A DNA stretch of 5,503 bases from JANMAT01 sp031359995 (lineage in GTDB: Bacteria; Actinomycetota; Acidimicrobiia; Acidimicrobiales; Ilumatobacteraceae): the NCBI GenBank assembly GCA_031359995.1, contig JANMAT010000034.1, positions 1 to 5,503 on the forward strand, in the 5' to 3' direction. Of this stretch, positions 5,307 to 5,503 are shown piece by piece. Made by a program: the position numbers and the translations under genes. The notes below the pieces were generated by a model, which ran no database searches, was not told the DNA's origin, and saw only the letters and a program-made list of their open reading frames with translations. Position 1 is the stretch's first letter; every line of letters starts with the position of its first letter.

Positions 5307-5503
5307 TCAGCCCTTGACCGCGCCGGCCAGCAGGCCGCGCACGAAGTAGCGCTGGAGCGAGAAGAACACCACGAGCGGCACCACCATCGAGATGAACGCC
5401 GCCGCCGTGAGCAGGTGCCACGACTGGCCGCGGGTGCCCGACACCTCGACCAGCTTGGCGATGATCGGCTGGTTCTTGGTGCCGCCGTACACCTTGCCGA
5501 TGA
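5307..5503 (-). CDS. Carbohydrate ABC transporter permease, C-terminal part
   Basis: This is the last 64 codons of a permease gene whose start lies beyond the window edge. It belongs to the MalG-like inner-membrane subunits of CUT1 sugar ABC importers. The visible part ends with a final hydrophobic segment (TAAAFISMVVPLVVFFSL), then QRYFVRGLLAGAVKG and the stop. The QRYFVxGLxAGAVKG ending is the hallmark C-terminus of this permease family. The preceding GQSWHLLTAAAF is the usual stretch before the last membrane helix. The TGA is 4 bases from the GTG of the GH3 gene, and the ribosome binding site of that gene lies within the permease 3' end, so the two are one operon. The substrate-binding protein and the other permease would be expected further right, outside the window. 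Confidence 0.92.
   Translation of the reverse strand, partial: IGKVYGGTKNQPIIAKLVEVSGTRGQSWHLLTAAAFISMVVPLVVFFSLQRYFVRGLLAGAVKG
5311..5315 (-). promoter_or_regulatory. Ribosome binding site of the GH3 gene
   Basis: AAGGG on the minus strand lies inside the last codons of the permease gene, 8 bases before the GTG at 5302. It supports the GTG start and translational coupling between permease and glycosidase. Confidence 0.6.

Noticed and set aside
2735..5317. Very long plus-strand open frame opposite the GH3 gene
   Set aside because: Its translation is a His/Gly/Arg/Val-rich composition typical of antisense reads of GC-rich genes, while the minus strand encodes all the GH3 catalytic motifs.

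Overview
This is a high-GC window in which every convincing gene lies on the minus strand. The GC-rich third codon positions, GTG starts and the type of lysozyme-like protein present suggest a high-GC Actinomycetota, possibly Acidimicrobiia. That placement is an inference from style, because there is no taxonomic marker in the window.

Layout, left to right. A complete tRNA-Arg(ACG) lies at 5-77. Next is a gene for a 303-residue, single-pass, membrane-anchored lysozyme/transglycosylase-like protein (134-1045), with a clear ribosome binding site, a leader of about 140 nt containing a hairpin, and a plausible promoter at 1192-1220. The region 1374-2581 has decayed. It holds a tyrosine recombinase (phage-type integrase) remnant, missing its N-terminus and broken by frameshifts, followed by an unrecognised open frame that runs to 1374. 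A complete tRNA-Ser(GCT) lies at 2637-2726, next to the integrase remnant. That arrangement is typical of the scar left by an element that integrated at a tRNA 3' end.

The right half is a sugar-use operon read leftwards. It holds the last 64 codons of a CUT1-type carbohydrate ABC transporter permease (5307-5503, cut by the window edge) and, four bases after its stop, an intact 815-residue GH3 glycosidase with an inserted PA14 domain (2855-5302). The glycosidase has no signal peptide, so the likely logic is uptake of an oligosaccharide or glycoside by the transporter followed by hydrolysis in the cytoplasm. Two strong hairpins after the glycosidase stop separate this operon from tRNA-Ser.

I see no CRISPR array, no toxin-antitoxin pair and no clearly new multi-gene system. 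The most informative oddity is the integrase remnant. A tandem 4-base duplication (GTTC GTTC on the minus strand) accounts exactly for its main frameshift, and removing one copy restores a typical integrase reading.
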